A DNA stretch of 64,000 nt from Falsiroseomonas ponticola (GCF_016805305.1 NZ_JAERQN010000005.1:310001-374000), one strand, 5' to 3'. Positions 16,702 through 26,182 are shown, numbered from the stretch's first letter. The notes: generated by a model from the sequence alone, not told the origin. Made by a program: numbers and translations.

Positions 16702-18489
16702 TCAGCGGCCGACGGCGTAGCCCTGCATGCCCCGGGGATTGGCGCCGGCGAAGAGCTGGCCATCCGCCTCCTGCCGCGCGCCGGTCAGGCGGCCTTCGGA
16801 CCATTCGCCGCCGACCTCCACCAGGTGGCCGCGGGCCTTCAGCGCCTCCGCGACCTCCGCGGGGTAGCGGCCCTCCACCACGACCTTCCCGGGCTTCGCC
16901 ACGCGCGGCCAGAAGCTGGAGGGCCAGTGCTCCGTGTGGAAGGAGGGCGCGTCGATCGCCTGCTGGATGGTCAGGGCGTGGTCCACCATGCGGCTGAACA
17001 TGATGGGCTGCCACTGGTCCTGCTGCTCGCCGCCCGGGGTGCCGAAGCTCAGCCAGGGGCGGCCATCCTTCAGCGCCATGGCGGGGGAGAGGGTGGTGCG
17101 CGGGCGCTTGCCGGGCTTCAGCCCGTTCGGCAGCGACTCGTCCAGCCAGAACATCTGCCCGCGCGTGCCGAGGCAGAAGCCCAACCCCGGCACGGCCGGG
17201 GAGGATTGGAACCAGCCGCCGGACGGCGTGGCGGAGACCATGTTGCCCTGCGCGTCGATGACATCGATGTGGCAGGTATCGCCGCCGGAGGCGCCGAGGC
17301 GGGAGACGGTGGGCTCCCCGGCGCCGGGCGCGCGGGTCAGCAGCTCCGCCCGCGCCGCGGCATCATGGTCCACCCAGGGGGTGGCCATGCCGGGGAGCGA
17401 ACCGGGGCGGAGTTCCATCGAGGCCGTCTCCCCGATCAGCTTGCGGCGCTCCGCATTGTAGGAATCGGACAGCAGGTGATGGATCGGCACGTCCACGAAG
17501 TTGGGGTCGCCGTAGAAGGCCTCCCGATCGGCAAAGGCGAGCTTCATGGCCTCGATCACCGTATGGGCGAAGCGCTCGCCCATCGGGTCCATGGACGCCA
17601 TGTCGAAGCCCTCGAGCAGCGCCATGGTCTGCAGCATGGTCGGGCCCTGGGACCAGACGCCGCATTTCAGCAGGGTGGTGCCGCGATAGTCGCGCTTCAG
17701 CGGCGCCTCGATGCCCGCGCGCCAATGCGCCATGTCATCCGCCGTCAGCACGCCGCGGTGCCGCTGGCCGGAGGTGTCCAGCATCTCATGCTTCGCGAAG
17801 AAGTCGCCGATGGCCTCGGCCACGAAGCCGCCATACCAGGCGTTCCGCGCGGCCTCGATCTGCGCGACGCGGTCATGGCCGGCGGATTCGGCCTCCCGCA
17901 GCAGGCGCTCCCAGGTATCGGCGAGCGTCGGGTTAGCGTAGAGGCCGCCGGCGACGGGACCGCCATTGCGCAGCCAGATCTCGGCGGATGTGGGCCATTC
18001 CGATTCGAAGAGCGGCCGCACCGTGTTCAGCGTGGCGACGACGCGCGGCACGTAGTGGGCGCCGCGGCGGGCATAGCCGATGGCGTAGGACAGCACGTCG
18101 CGCAGCGACCAGGTGCCCCAGTCCCGCAGCATCAGCGCCCAGGCATCGAAGGCGCCGGGCACCATGGCGGGCAGGAAGCCCGTGCCCGGCACCAGGTCCA
18201 GGCCGAGATCGTCCTTGATGTGCCCGACCGTCAGCTTCGCCGGCGCCACGCCCTGGCCGCAGACCACGCGCTGCGCGCCCGCCTTGGCGTCATGCAGGAT
18301 GATGGGGCAGTCGCCGCCCGGGCCGTTCAGATGCGGCTCCACCACCTGCAGCGTGAAGCCCGCCGCGGCGGCGGCATCGAAGGCATTGCCGCCACGCTCC
18401 AGCACCGACATGCCGACCTGCGAGGCGATCCAGTGGGTGGAGGCGACGACACTGAAGGTGCCGGCGATCTCGGGGCGCGTCGTGAACAT
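16702..18489 (-). CDS. Gamma-glutamyltransferase family protein (second copy)
   Basis: A 595-residue Ntn-hydrolase family member, longer than the copy at 4.7 kb. The N-terminal SVLERGGNAFDAAAAAGF and HLNGPGGDCP match the family. The likely nucleophile is Thr405 in GGDTCHIDVIDAQGNMVS. The small-subunit part contains TLSPAMALKDGRPWLSFGTP and ends NPRGMQGYAVGR. No clear secretion signal is present. The start ATG at 18489 is a best guess; the frame stays open to 18555. It is divergent from phnN, with about 80 bp between them. Confidence 0.83.
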   Translation of the reverse strand: MFTTRPEIAGTFSVVASTHWIASQVGMSVLERGGNAFDAAAAAGFTLQVVEPHLNGPGGDCPIILHDAKAGAQRVVCGQGVAPAKLTVGHIKDDLGLDLVPGTGFLPAMVPGAFDAWALMLRDWGTWSLRDVLSYAIGYARRGAHYVPRVVATLNTVRPLFESEWPTSAEIWLRNGGPVAGGLYANPTLADTWERLLREAESAGHDRVAQIEAARNAWYGGFVAEAIGDFFAKHEMLDTSGQRHRGVLTADDMAHWRAGIEAPLKRDYRGTTLLKCGVWSQGPTMLQTMALLEGFDMASMDPMGERFAHTVIEAMKLAFADREAFYGDPNFVDVPIHHLLSDSYNAERRKLIGETASMELRPGSLPGMATPWVDHDAAARAELLTRAPGAGEPTVSRLGASGGDTCHIDVIDAQGNMVSATPSGGWFQSSPAVPGLGFCLGTRGQMFWLDESLPNGLKPGKRPRTTLSPAMALKDGRPWLSFGTPGGEQQDQWQPIMFSRMVDHALTIQQAIDAPSFHTEHWPSSFWPRVAKPGKVVVEGRYPAEVAEALKARGHLVEVGGEWSEGRLTGARQEADGQLFAGANPRGMQGYAVGR

Positions 18490-18566
18490 TCGGTGTCGGA
18501 CCCATGCAACTGTCTTGAATGGCGGGATAGGCGCAGGCAGAAGCGGCGCGGTCAATATTGCGGTGC

Positions 18567-19172
18567 ATGATGCTGTCCACGGGGCTGCCCGGAATGCTGG
18601 TGGCGGTGGTGGGTCCTTCCGGTGCGGGCAAGGACACGCTGATGGCGGGCGCGCGCGCCAGGCTGCTGGGCGATGCGCGCTTCGTCTTCACCCGCCGCGC
18701 CATCACCCGCCCGGCGGAAGCGGGCGGTGAGGATCATGAGGCGCTGGCGGAATCCGCCTTCGCCGCCCGGCGCGATGCCGGCGGCTTCGCGCTGTGGTGG
18801 GAGGCGCATGGCCTGTCCTACGGCATCCCCCGCGCCATCGAGGCGGAGATGGCGACGGGCCGCGTCGTCATCGCCAATCTGTCGCGCGGCGTGCTGGCCG
18901 AGGCCGGGCGGCGCTATCGCCTGCGGGTGCTGCGCATCACCGCGCCGCTGCCCGTGCTGACGGCGCGGCTGCTGGCCCGGGGGCGCGAGAATGCCGCCGA
19001 TATCGAGGCCCGCCTGGCGCGGGAGGTGAAGCTGCCGGAGGGCCTCGACGTCGTGACCGTGATGAATGACGGCCCGGTGCAGGCGGGGGTGGAGGATGTG
19101 CTGGCCGCGCTCAGCCGAGCAGCGGCAGACGCTCGGCCAGCAGGAAGGGCGCGCCCGGCCCCGCCTGGGTGA
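18567..19172 (+). CDS. phnN: Ribose 1,5-bisphosphate phosphokinase PhnN
   Basis: A 201-residue guanylate-kinase-like protein. The Walker A motif is GPSGAGKDTLM (about 16-26), followed by FTRRAITRPAEAGGEDHEAL and FALWWEAHGLSYGIP, both PhnN signatures. It converts ribose 1,5-bisphosphate to PRPP, the final step of the C-P lyase pathway. The start is uncertain: ATG codons at 18567, 18570 and 18594 are possible. Its 3' end overlaps the convergent DUF1045 gene by 62 bp. It is on the opposite strand from the rest of the phn cluster. Confidence 0.88.
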   Translation: MMLSTGLPGMLVAVVGPSGAGKDTLMAGARARLLGDARFVFTRRAITRPAEAGGEDHEALAESAFAARRDAGGFALWWEAHGLSYGIPRAIEAEMATGRVVIANLSRGVLAEAGRRYRLRVLRITAPLPVLTARLLARGRENAADIEARLAREVKLPEGLDVVTVMNDGPVQAGVEDVLAALSRAAADARPAGRARPAPPG

Positions 19173-19782
19173 AGAGGCAGAGTTCCGTCACCCGGCGCGG
19201 CTGCGCGGGCACCTCGCCCAGATGCGCCGCCAGCGCCGGCCAGACCACCGCGCGTTCCTCCGCGCTCAGGCGCCGCGTCAGCGTGACGTGGAACCACCAC
19301 TGGTCCAGCACATAGTGGTAGCCCCAGAGGCCGAGCAGTTCCCGCTGCCGCTCCGTCATCCGGGCGGGGTTGCGGCGCGCGATCTCGGCTTCCGTCGGCG
19401 CTTCGCGATGCGCGTCGAGGCTGGTGACGCAGGCATCGCAGAAATCCTGCAGGGCCTGGCACTTCTCCGATTCCAGCAGGGCGAGGAAGCCGTGATGGTC
19501 GGCGAGCCTGAGCGGCGGCAGGGCGAAGGGGCGCGTGCGCGCGGCCAGCGCCATGGCATCCGCCCGCATCGCGGCCCAGGAGGTGCGGAGGCGGAAGGGC
19601 GGCTTCAGCGTGGCGTGCAGGCCATAGCCGCGGGCATCGGCGGTGATCTCCGCGATGTCGAGGCCCGGGAGCGCGGGCTGTGGGAGCTTCGCCCCCGTCT
19701 CCGCATCCCGCCCCAGCCAGGCGGAGCCGAGGCGGTGCAGCGGGTCCTCCAGCCGTGGCGCCCAGTAGAGCGCGACGCGCAT
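19111..19782 (-). CDS. DUF1045 protein linked to phosphonate metabolism
   Basis: A 223-residue protein of the DUF1045 family, which has a 2H-phosphoesterase-like layout. Two H-x-T motifs are visible, GLHATLKPPF (about 54-63) and WWFHVTLTRRL (about 161-171). Members occur almost only in C-P lyase operons. A cyclic-phosphate hydrolase role, analogous to PhnP on the cyclic ribose phosphate product, is an inference supported by the absence of phnP here. Its ATG shares one base with the phnM stop, so it is translationally coupled to the operon. Confidence 0.82.
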   Translation of the reverse strand: MRVALYWAPRLEDPLHRLGSAWLGRDAETGAKLPQPALPGLDIAEITADARGYGLHATLKPPFRLRTSWAAMRADAMALAARTRPFALPPLRLADHHGFLALLESEKCQALQDFCDACVTSLDAHREAPTEAEIARRNPARMTERQRELLGLWGYHYVLDQWWFHVTLTRRLSAEERAVVWPALAAHLGEVPAQPRRVTELCLFTQAGPGAPFLLAERLPLLG

Positions 19783-20924
19783 CAGGCCACGCGCTCCCCG
19801 GCGCGCCAGACCTGGCGGACGATGGCGTGGCCCTCATGCGGGCGGACCTGCACCAAATCGGCGCGCAGCCCGGCCTCGATGCGGCCGCGATCGGTAAAGC
19901 CGGCCATGCGGGCGGCGCGGTCGGTGATCATGGCGACGGCATCGGGCAGCGTCGTGTCGCCATGCCCCACGGCCAGCCAGGCGGCCTCGATCATCGCGGG
20001 GGGGACATAGTCGCTGGCCAGCACATCGACGGCGCCGGCGCGCACCAGGTCGGCGGCGGCGACGTTGCCGGAATGGCTGCCGCCGCGGACGATGTTGGGC
20101 GCGCCCGCGATGACCTGCACGCCCATCCGCTTCGCGGCCTCCGCGGCCTCCATCGCGACCGGGAATTCGCTGATCATGATGCCGTCGGCGGCGTTCGCCG
20201 CGATCTCCTCCGGCGTCGCGTCGTCATGGCTCGCCAGCGGCAGGTTGCGGTGGCGGACGCGGTCGATCAGCCAGCGGCGCTGCGGCTCCCGCAGCCTCTC
20301 GCGCTGTTCCAGCAATTCGCCGATGCGCCTGTCCACCGCTTCCGGCGTCAGGCTGTGCTGGCGGACGCGCATCTTCCTGTAGCGCTCCACATCCCGGTAC
20401 TGGCCGACGCCGGGCGAGTGGTCCATCAGGCTGATCATGCGGACCAGCGGATGGTCGGCCACCGTCTCCACCAGCTCCACCATGTCGGCGGCCGGCAATT
20501 CGCAGCGGAGGTGCAGGAAATGGTCGCTGCGCAGCAGGCCGGTGCCCGACAGCGCATCGAGGTCCTGCACCCCTTCCCGGAAGGTCTGGGTGCGCCCCGC
20601 ATCGAAGCCGAGGTCGCCGAGGCAGAGCGCGTCCAGTACCGTGGTCACGCCCGCCGCCGCCGTCTGGCTGTCATGCGCGATCATGGCGGAGCGCGACGGC
20701 CAGCGCGCGGTGGCGCGGGGCTGCACCTGGCGTTCCAGATTGTCCGTGTGCACATCGACGATGCCGGGGATGAGGTGGTCGCCGCCCAAGTCCCGCGCGC
20801 CGGCGGCGTGGCTGCGGCCGGGCTGCACCTCCGCGATCCGGTCGCCGCGGATGACGATGGTTCCCTCCAGCACCTCCGTCGGCAGGACGAGGCGGGCGTT
20901 GGTGAGAATGACTTCGGGGTTCAT
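19782..20924 (-). CDS. phnM: Alpha-D-ribose 1-methylphosphonate 5-triphosphate diphosphatase PhnM
   Basis: A 380-residue amidohydrolase-superfamily protein. The metal motif is [13 protein letters not shown] (about 53-65), with further ligands in [11 protein letters not shown] and VLASDYVPP. It removes diphosphate from the triphosphate intermediate before C-P bond cleavage. Its start overlaps the phnL stop (ATGA). This is the canonical copy in the phnG-M operon; a second, divergent copy lies at 26.2 kb. Confidence 0.93.
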   Translation of the reverse strand: MNPEVILTNARLVLPTEVLEGTIVIRGDRIAEVQPGRSHAAGARDLGGDHLIPGIVDVHTDNLERQVQPRATARWPSRSAMIAHDSQTAAAGVTTVLDALCLGDLGFDAGRTQTFREGVQDLDALSGTGLLRSDHFLHLRCELPAADMVELVETVADHPLVRMISLMDHSPGVGQYRDVERYRKMRVRQHSLTPEAVDRRIGELLEQRERLREPQRRWLIDRVRHRNLPLASHDDATPEEIAANAADGIMISEFPVAMEAAEAAKRMGVQVIAGAPNIVRGGSHSGNVAAADLVRAGAVDVLASDYVPPAMIEAAWLAVGHGDTTLPDAVAMITDRAARMAGFTDRGRIEAGLRADLVQVRPHEGHAIVRQVWRAGERVA

Positions 20925-21619
20925 GCGGCGTCCTGGATGGGGGCAACGTCGAAAAGGCGGTCGGCGATCCGGTCCCGGACCTCCGTATCGTGGAAGATGC
21001 CGATGAGGGCGGCACCGCGGGCCTTGGCTTCCTCCACCAGGCCGATCACGACCTGGCGGTTGGCGGCGTCGAGGCTCGCGGTCGGCTCATCCAGCAGCAG
21101 CACGGGGTAGTCGGCGGCGAAGCCGCGGGCAAGGTTGATGCGCTGCTGTTCGCCGCCGGAGAAGGTGGCGGGCGGCAGGCCGTGCAGGCGTTCCGGCAGG
21201 TTGAGGCGGAGCAGAAGGTCCCGCGCGCGGGCGCGGGCGGCATCGGGGGCGACGCCGCGCGCCGTCAGCGGCTCCGCCACGATATCCAGCGCGCCGATGC
21301 GGGGGATGACGCGGAGGAACTGGGAGACATAGCCGAGCGTATCCCGCCGGATGGCGCGCACCAGGCGCGGATCGGCGCTGGCGAGATCGACGGCATCGCC
21401 GCCATGGCGGATCAGGATGCGCCCCGCACCCGTGCCGTAATTGCCGTAGAGGCAGCGCATGAGCGTGGATTTGCCGGCGCCGGAGGGGCCCGCCAGCGCC
21501 ACGCATTCGCCGGGCATGACGGTCAGCGACACATCCGCCAGTACCGGGATACGGACCCCGCCCTGGAGGTGCAGGCGGAAATCCTTGGAGAGGTTTTCCG
21601 CTTTCAGAACCCAGCTCAT
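20921..21619 (-). CDS. phnL: C-P lyase complex ATP-binding protein PhnL
   Basis: A 232-residue ABC ATPase. Walker A is GPSGAGKST (about 42-50), the signature is [15 protein letters not shown], and Walker B is [10 protein letters not shown]. These and the position after phnK identify PhnL, an accessory ATPase of the C-P lyase core complex rather than a transporter subunit. Start and stop overlap phnK and phnM by four bases each. Confidence 0.93.
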   Translation of the reverse strand: MSWVLKAENLSKDFRLHLQGGVRIPVLADVSLTVMPGECVALAGPSGAGKSTLMRCLYGNYGTGAGRILIRHGGDAVDLASADPRLVRAIRRDTLGYVSQFLRVIPRIGALDIVAEPLTARGVAPDAARARARDLLLRLNLPERLHGLPPATFSGGEQQRINLARGFAADYPVLLLDEPTASLDAANRQVVIGLVEEAKARGAALIGIFHDTEVRDRIADRLFDVAPIQDAA

Positions 21620-22374
21620 GCCGCCAGCACCGAGGAGACGAGGAGTTGCGTATAGGCGTGCTGCGGATCGTCCAGCACGCGGTCGGTCAGCCCTTCCTCC
21701 ACCACCTGGCCCTGGCGCATGACCAGGATGCGATGCGCCAGCAGGCGCGCGGCGGCGATGTCATGCGTCACGATCAGCACGGCGAGGCCAAGGTCCGCGA
21801 CCAGCGCGCGGATGAGGTCGAGCAGCCGCGCCTGGACGGAGACGTCGAGCCCGCCGGTCGGCTCATCCATAAAGACGAGCTTCGGGCGCGTGACCAGCAC
21901 GCGGGCGATCTGCAGGCGCTGCTGCATGCCGCCCGAGAACTTGCCGGGGATGTCGTCCATCCGCGCCGGGTCGATCTCGACCCGCTTCAGCCATTCCGTC
22001 GCCTCCGCGCGGATGTTGCCGTAGTGGCGCGCGCCGACGGCCATCAGCCTCTCGCCGATATTGCCGCCGGCCGTGACGCCAAGGCGCAGCCCGTCGCGCG
22101 GGTTCTGATGCACGAAGCCCCATTCCGTGCGCATCAGGCGGCGCCGCGCCGCTTCCGGCATGGCCAGCACATCCTGGCCGCGATAGGTCACCGCGCCCGC
22201 ATCGGGGCGCATCAGCCCCGACAGCACGCGCAGCAGCGTCGTCTTGCCGCTGCCAGACTCGCCGACGATGGCCACGACCTCGCCCGGGTGGATGTCGATC
22301 GCGACATCATCCAGCGCGGCGACGCGGCCGAAGCGGAGTTGCAGGCCGCGCGCCTCCATGAGCGGCGCACTCAT
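21616..22374 (-). CDS. phnK: C-P lyase complex ATP-binding protein PhnK
   Basis: A 252-residue ABC ATPase starting [16 protein letters not shown]. Walker A is GESGSGKTT, with [20 protein letters not shown] typical of PhnK, then [16 protein letters not shown] and [13 protein letters not shown]. PhnK docks on the PhnGHIJ core and drives its cycle. The ATG at 22374 overlaps the phnJ stop (ATGA) and is preferred over the start 12 codons upstream. Confidence 0.93.
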   Translation of the reverse strand: MSAPLMEARGLQLRFGRVAALDDVAIDIHPGEVVAIVGESGSGKTTLLRVLSGLMRPDAGAVTYRGQDVLAMPEAARRRLMRTEWGFVHQNPRDGLRLGVTAGGNIGERLMAVGARHYGNIRAEATEWLKRVEIDPARMDDIPGKFSGGMQQRLQIARVLVTRPKLVFMDEPTGGLDVSVQARLLDLIRALVADLGLAVLIVTHDIAAARLLAHRILVMRQGQVVEEGLTDRVLDDPQHAYTQLLVSSVLAA

Positions 22375-23222
22375 TCCGCGGCCTCCTTCATCGCCTGGCG
22401 TTCCTGGCAATGGTCGGTGTCGGAACAGACGAAGATGCGCCCGCCCTTGTCGTCCACCAGCACCTCGTCGAGGTAGGTGTCGCGCGATCCGCAGAGTTCG
22501 CAGGCATGCGGCGCGCGGATCGGGCGGAAGGGGTGGTCCTCGAAGTCCAGGCTGCGGACGGGGGTATAGGGCGGCACGGCGTAGATCCGCTTCTCCCGCC
22601 CCGCGCCGAACAGCTGCAGCGCCGGCATCATGTGCATCTTCGGATTGTCGAAGGCCGGGATGGGGCTGGGCGACATCAAATAGCGTTCGTTCACCATCAC
22701 GGGGTAGCTGTAGCTGGTCGCGATATGGCCGTGCTTCGCGATGTCCTCGTAGAGCTTGACGTGCATCAGGCCGTAATCGGCCATGGCGTGCAGGCGGCGC
22801 GTCTCCGCGATGCGGGGCTCGAGGCGCGCCAGCGGCTCCGGGATCGGCACCTGGTAGACCAGGATCTGGCCCTCGGTCAGCTTGCGTTCCGGGATGCGGT
22901 GGCGGGTCTGGATGATCGTCGCCTCCGCGGTGCGTTCGGTGGTGGCGATGCCCGCGGTGCGGCGGAAGAAGGCGCGGATGGAGACGGCGTTGGTGGTGTC
23001 GTCGCTGCCCTGGTCGATCACCTTCAGCACGTCGCGCGGGCCGAGCACCGAAGCCGTCACCTGGATGCCGCCGGTGCCCCAGCCATAGGGCAGCGGCATC
23101 TCCCGCGACCCGAAGGGCACCTGGTGGCCGGGGATGGCGACGGCCTTGAGGATGGCGCGGCGGATCATCCGCTTCGTGCTCTCATCCAGATAGGCGAAGT
23201 TGTAGCCGGGATCGGTGCTCAT
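22371..23222 (-). CDS. phnJ: C-P lyase, radical SAM subunit PhnJ
   Basis: A 283-residue catalytic subunit. Gly32 in AIPGHQVPFGS is the glycyl-radical position. The 4Fe-4S ligands Cys241, Cys244 and Cys266 lie in HACELCGS and IFVCSDTDHC, with the thiyl-radical Cys272. These positions agree exactly with E. coli numbering as I recall it, which suggests an active enzyme. It cleaves ribose-1-phosphonate-5-phosphate to alkane and cyclic ribose phosphate. It is coupled to phnI and phnK by ATGA overlaps. Confidence 0.97.
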   Translation of the reverse strand: MSTDPGYNFAYLDESTKRMIRRAILKAVAIPGHQVPFGSREMPLPYGWGTGGIQVTASVLGPRDVLKVIDQGSDDTTNAVSIRAFFRRTAGIATTERTAEATIIQTRHRIPERKLTEGQILVYQVPIPEPLARLEPRIAETRRLHAMADYGLMHVKLYEDIAKHGHIATSYSYPVMVNERYLMSPSPIPAFDNPKMHMMPALQLFGAGREKRIYAVPPYTPVRSLDFEDHPFRPIRAPHACELCGSRDTYLDEVLVDDKGGRIFVCSDTDHCQERQAMKEAAE

Positions 23223-24289
23223 TCGCCGCGCTCCACCGCCGCGCGCATGGTTCGCACATTCTCCAGCTCGGACTGGAAATCGACGTAGTGCGGCAGCTTC
23301 AGATGCTCCACGAAGCCCGTCGCCTCCACATTGTCGCAGTGGGACAGCACGAATTCCTGCTGCTGCGCCGGCGCCTCCGACCCCTCGCCCAGTTCGGGGG
23401 AGCGCAGCGCGCGATCGACGAGCGCCATGGACATGGCCTTGCGTTCGCCATGGCCGAAGACCAGGCCGTAGCCGCGGGTGAATTGCGGCGGCTCCGTCCG
23501 GCTGCCCTTGAACTGGTTCACCATCTGGCATTCGGTGACGGTGATGTCGCCGAGGTCCACGGCGAAGCCCAGCTCCTCCGGCACGAATTCCACCGCGATC
23601 TCGCCCATGCGGATCTCCCCCACGAAGGGGTGGTTGCCGCCATAGCCGCGCTGGGTGGAGTAGCCGAGCGACAGAAGAAAGCCCTCATCGCCCCGCGCCA
23701 GCGCCTGCAGCCGCAGCGGCCGGTCGGCGGGGAAGGAAAGGGGCTGGCGCGTCAGGTCGCCGGGCTCGGCATCCTCCACGGCTTCCCGCTGCATCAGCCC
23801 GTCCTGGGCGAGCAGCTCGGTCACGCGGGGCGTCGGCGCCGGGTCCGGTTCGCCTTGGGGCGCCCCGCTGGGCAACCCGCCCGCGGCAGCCAGACGAAAA
23901 TCGAGCAGGCGGTGGGTGTAGTCGAAGGTCGGGCCCAGCACCTGGCCGCCGGGCAGGTCCTTGTAGGTGGCGCTGATGCGCCGCTGCAGGACCATGGCGT
24001 TGGTGTCCAGCGGCAGGCTGGCGCCGAAGCGTGGCAGGGTGGTGCGATAGGCGCGCAGCAGGAAGGCGGCCTCGATCAGGTCGCCGCGCGCCTGCTTCAC
24101 CGCCAGCGCCGCGAGCCCCCGGTCGTGGCAGGACCCCTCCGCCATCACGCGGTCCACCGCCAGGCCCAGCTGCTGTTCCACCTGCGCCGTCGTGATCTCC
24201 GGCTGGGCGGGGTCGCCGCGGCGCATCTCCTCCAGCCAGGCATGGGCGGCGCCGATGGCGCGTTCGCCACCCTTGGTCGCGACATACAT
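23219..24289 (-). CDS. phnI: C-P lyase core subunit PhnI
   Basis: A 356-residue protein beginning MYVATKGGERAIGAAHAWLE, the strongly conserved PhnI start. Other family blocks include DRVMAEGSCHDRGLAALAVK and SLGYSTQRGYGGNHPFVGEI. PhnI catalyses nucleoside displacement, attaching phosphonate to the ribose of ATP, together with PhnG, PhnH and PhnL. It starts 3 bp after the phnH stop and overlaps the phnJ start by four bases. Confidence 0.96.
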   Translation of the reverse strand: MYVATKGGERAIGAAHAWLEEMRRGDPAQPEITTAQVEQQLGLAVDRVMAEGSCHDRGLAALAVKQARGDLIEAAFLLRAYRTTLPRFGASLPLDTNAMVLQRRISATYKDLPGGQVLGPTFDYTHRLLDFRLAAAGGLPSGAPQGEPDPAPTPRVTELLAQDGLMQREAVEDAEPGDLTRQPLSFPADRPLRLQALARGDEGFLLSLGYSTQRGYGGNHPFVGEIRMGEIAVEFVPEELGFAVDLGDITVTECQMVNQFKGSRTEPPQFTRGYGLVFGHGERKAMSMALVDRALRSPELGEGSEAPAQQQEFVLSHCDNVEATGFVEHLKLPHYVDFQSELENVRTMRAAVERGE

Positions 24290-24292
24290 CGC

Positions 24293-24865
24293 TCAGCCCC
24301 CCTCGATCGTCACGCCGCGCGGCAGCGCCGCCACCTGGTCCCCGGCGCAGAGGATGACGTCCACGCCGCGCGGGAAGCGCCCGCGGCTGGCCGCCCAATC
24401 CGCCAGGAAGCCCGGCGGCGCGCCGGCCACGGCCAGGCGGTGCGTGCCCTGGATGCCGGGGCCGGAAAGCCGCCAGCCCGATCCCTCCGCCAGGCCATCG
24501 ACCGGCAGCACCAGGGTGGCGCCGCGCTCCGGCTCCTCCTCCGTCCCGCAGTCGAGGTCCGGCAGCCGCGCTTCGGGGTCCAGCACGAAGGCGGCTTCCG
24601 CCACGGCCGCGGCGCGGGCGCCGGTGTGGAAGCGGATCCAGGCCTCCGCCGCCGGGCCGGCGGCCAGGCGCACCGGCGTATCGGCATCGGCCAGCGCCAG
24701 CAGCACCGCGGCGGCGGCGGGGCCGATCCCCTCCGGCACTTCCGGCGGCACCGGCATGCGCTGCACCCGCCCGGGGCGGCTCATCGCCTCCAGCACCGCG
24801 CGGAAGGCGGCCTGGGAATCGAGGACGGGGTCGGCGAAGCCCGCCAGGCTCGTCGCGCCGCTCAT
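24293..24865 (-). CDS. phnH: C-P lyase core subunit PhnH
   Basis: A 190-residue protein with the PhnH start FADPVLDSQAAFRAVLEAMS and later SGWRLSGPGIQGTHRLAVAG and CAGDQVAALPRGVTIEGG. It forms part of the PhnGHIJ core. The ATG at 24865 overlaps the phnG stop (ATGA). The very long open frame upstream is a shadow over phnF and phnM-like coding sequence. Confidence 0.94.
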   Translation of the reverse strand: MSGATSLAGFADPVLDSQAAFRAVLEAMSRPGRVQRMPVPPEVPEGIGPAAAAVLLALADADTPVRLAAGPAAEAWIRFHTGARAAAVAEAAFVLDPEARLPDLDCGTEEEPERGATLVLPVDGLAEGSGWRLSGPGIQGTHRLAVAGAPPGFLADWAASRGRFPRGVDVILCAGDQVAALPRGVTIEGG

Positions 24866-25329
24866 CGCATCTGGGTCATGGTGAAGAACTCGACCTTGGT
24901 GGCGGCGGCGCGGCGCGCCGTCTCCGCCCGGCGTTCCGCCTGGGCGGCGGCGAGCGGCGCGATGACCAGCGCCTCCAGCCTCTCCCGCCAGGCCTCGTCC
25001 TGCAGCAACGCGTCCAGCACGGCGGCGAGTTCCGCCTGCGCATGGTCGCGCCCGGCGGCATGGGCATGGCCGATCGCGCCATCCGCCATCCGGACGGAGC
25101 AGCGCGTGACCGTCATCTCGCCGAGGTTGAAGGGCGCGCCATCGCCGCCGGCGCGGCCGCGCACCATGACGAGGCCCGTCTCCGGCCCCCGCAGGCGGCG
25201 ATGCGCGGGCAGGGGCGGGGCATCGGCCAGGTGGCGGGCGATCTCCGCCGCGCTGGCACGGGCCAGCACGGCCATCCAGCGCTGCCGGGCAGCGGTTCCG
25301 GCCGGGCCGGGGGAGGGCGATACGGTCAT
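24862..25329 (-). CDS. phnG: C-P lyase core subunit PhnG
   Basis: A 155-residue protein, close to the 150 residues of E. coli PhnG. Motifs are RQRWMAVLARASAAEIARHL and FNLGEMTVTRCSVRMADG. It is the first gene of the phnGHIJKLM operon. The ATG at 25329 is chosen over the one at 25347 because the predicted promoter would start transcription near 25346, and because GGTGAC precedes it. Confidence 0.92.
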   Translation of the reverse strand: MTVSPSPGPAGTAARQRWMAVLARASAAEIARHLADAPPLPAHRRLRGPETGLVMVRGRAGGDGAPFNLGEMTVTRCSVRMADGAIGHAHAAGRDHAQAELAAVLDALLQDEAWRERLEALVIAPLAAAQAERRAETARRAAATKVEFFTMTQMR

Positions 25330-25341
25330 CTTTGTCACCAA

Positions 25342-25365
25342 GGTCATCTAGACAACTAGGTATCC
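25342..25365. promoter_or_regulatory. Candidate PhnF operator
   Basis: A 24-bp imperfect dyad centred at 25353/25354 has two CTAG half-sites separated by ACAA (25348-25359) and outer GG/CC pairs; 7 of 12 positions match between halves. It lies between divergent phnG and phnF and covers the -10 region predicted for phnG. GntR/HutC-type regulators bind such dyads. Site and regulator are matched by position only. Confidence 0.6.
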
Positions 25366-25381
25366 GGCTCTTTATGGTCAA
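25353..25381 (-). promoter_or_regulatory. Candidate promoter of the phnGHIJKLM operon
   Basis: Reading the minus strand, TTGACC (25376-25381) is separated by 17 bases from TAGTTG (25353-25358). The -35 box is good and the -10 box is weak. The -10 box falls inside the candidate PhnF operator, which fits repression by steric block. Confidence 0.5.
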
Positions 25382-25423
25382 CTGAAACTGCCACGCCAAA
25401 GGCACCGGGAGGTTGAACGTTCC

Positions 25424-26182
25424 ATGACAGATGGTGGCGATCGGGGGGTGCAGCCTGGGCCCGTGCTCGCGCGGGGGGAAGGGGTCGCCTTGTGGCGGCA
25501 GATCACCCAGCAGATGGAGCGGGAGATCAGCGGCGGCCGGTACGGGCCGGGCGCGCGGCTGCCCACGGAAGCGGAACTGGCCGAGCGCTTCGGGGTGAAC
25601 CGCCACACCGTCCGCCGTGCGATGGAGGAGCTGGAAGGCCGCGGCCTGGTGCGGATCGAGCAGGGCCGCGGCAGCTTCGTGGCGGAGGATGTGGTGGATT
25701 ACCGCCTCGGCCCGCGCACGCGCTTCTCCGAGATCATCCGCCGGCAGAACCGGGAGCCGGGCGGGCGCATCCTGCGCGTTGAGGAACTGCCGGCGGAGGC
25801 CTCGATCGCCGATTCGCTCGGCATGCGGCGCGGGCGGTCGATGGTGGTGGTGGAGAGGCTGTCGCTGGTGGATGGCCGGCCGCTGCTGATCGGCACGCAC
25901 CATTTCCCCGCCGCCCGCTTCGCCCGGATTCCGGAGCTGCTGAAGCAGGACCCCTCCATCACCGCGGCGCTGGTCGCCTGCGGCGTGCCGGACTACCGGC
26001 GGAAGGTGACGCGCATCACCGCCCGGCTGCCGACGGCGGAGGAAGCCGACCTGCTGCAGCAATCCCGCAACCGCCCGGTACTGGTCAGCGAGGCGATCAA
26101 CGTCGATCCGGCGGGCGAGGTGGTGGATGTCACAATCAGCCGCTACGCCGCCGGACGGATGCAGATGGTGGTGGAAAGCTGA
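25424..26182 (+). CDS. phnF: GntR-family phosphonate regulator PhnF
   Basis: A 252-residue GntR/HutC regulator. The N-terminal winged helix-turn-helix (about 20-90) has LPTEAELAERFGVNRHTVRR and RIEQGRGSFVAEDVVDYRLG. The C-terminal UTRA domain (about 95-250) has VERLSLVDGRPLLIGTHHFP and ends near VDVTISRYAAGRMQ. It is divergent from phnGHIJKLM and probably represses it, responding to phosphonate or a pathway intermediate. The stop is immediately followed by the ATG of a second phnM-like gene. Confidence 0.92.
   Translation: MTDGGDRGVQPGPVLARGEGVALWRQITQQMEREISGGRYGPGARLPTEAELAERFGVNRHTVRRAMEELEGRGLVRIEQGRGSFVAEDVVDYRLGPRTRFSEIIRRQNREPGGRILRVEELPAEASIADSLGMRRGRSMVVVERLSLVDGRPLLIGTHHFPAARFARIPELLKQDPSITAALVACGVPDYRRKVTRITARLPTAEEADLLQQSRNRPVLVSEAINVDPAGEVVDVTISRYAAGRMQMVVES

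Noticed and set aside
15874..18570. Long plus-strand frame opposite the second gamma-glutamyltransferase
   Set aside because: No recognisable domain and an Arg/His-rich composition; the minus strand carries the family motifs.
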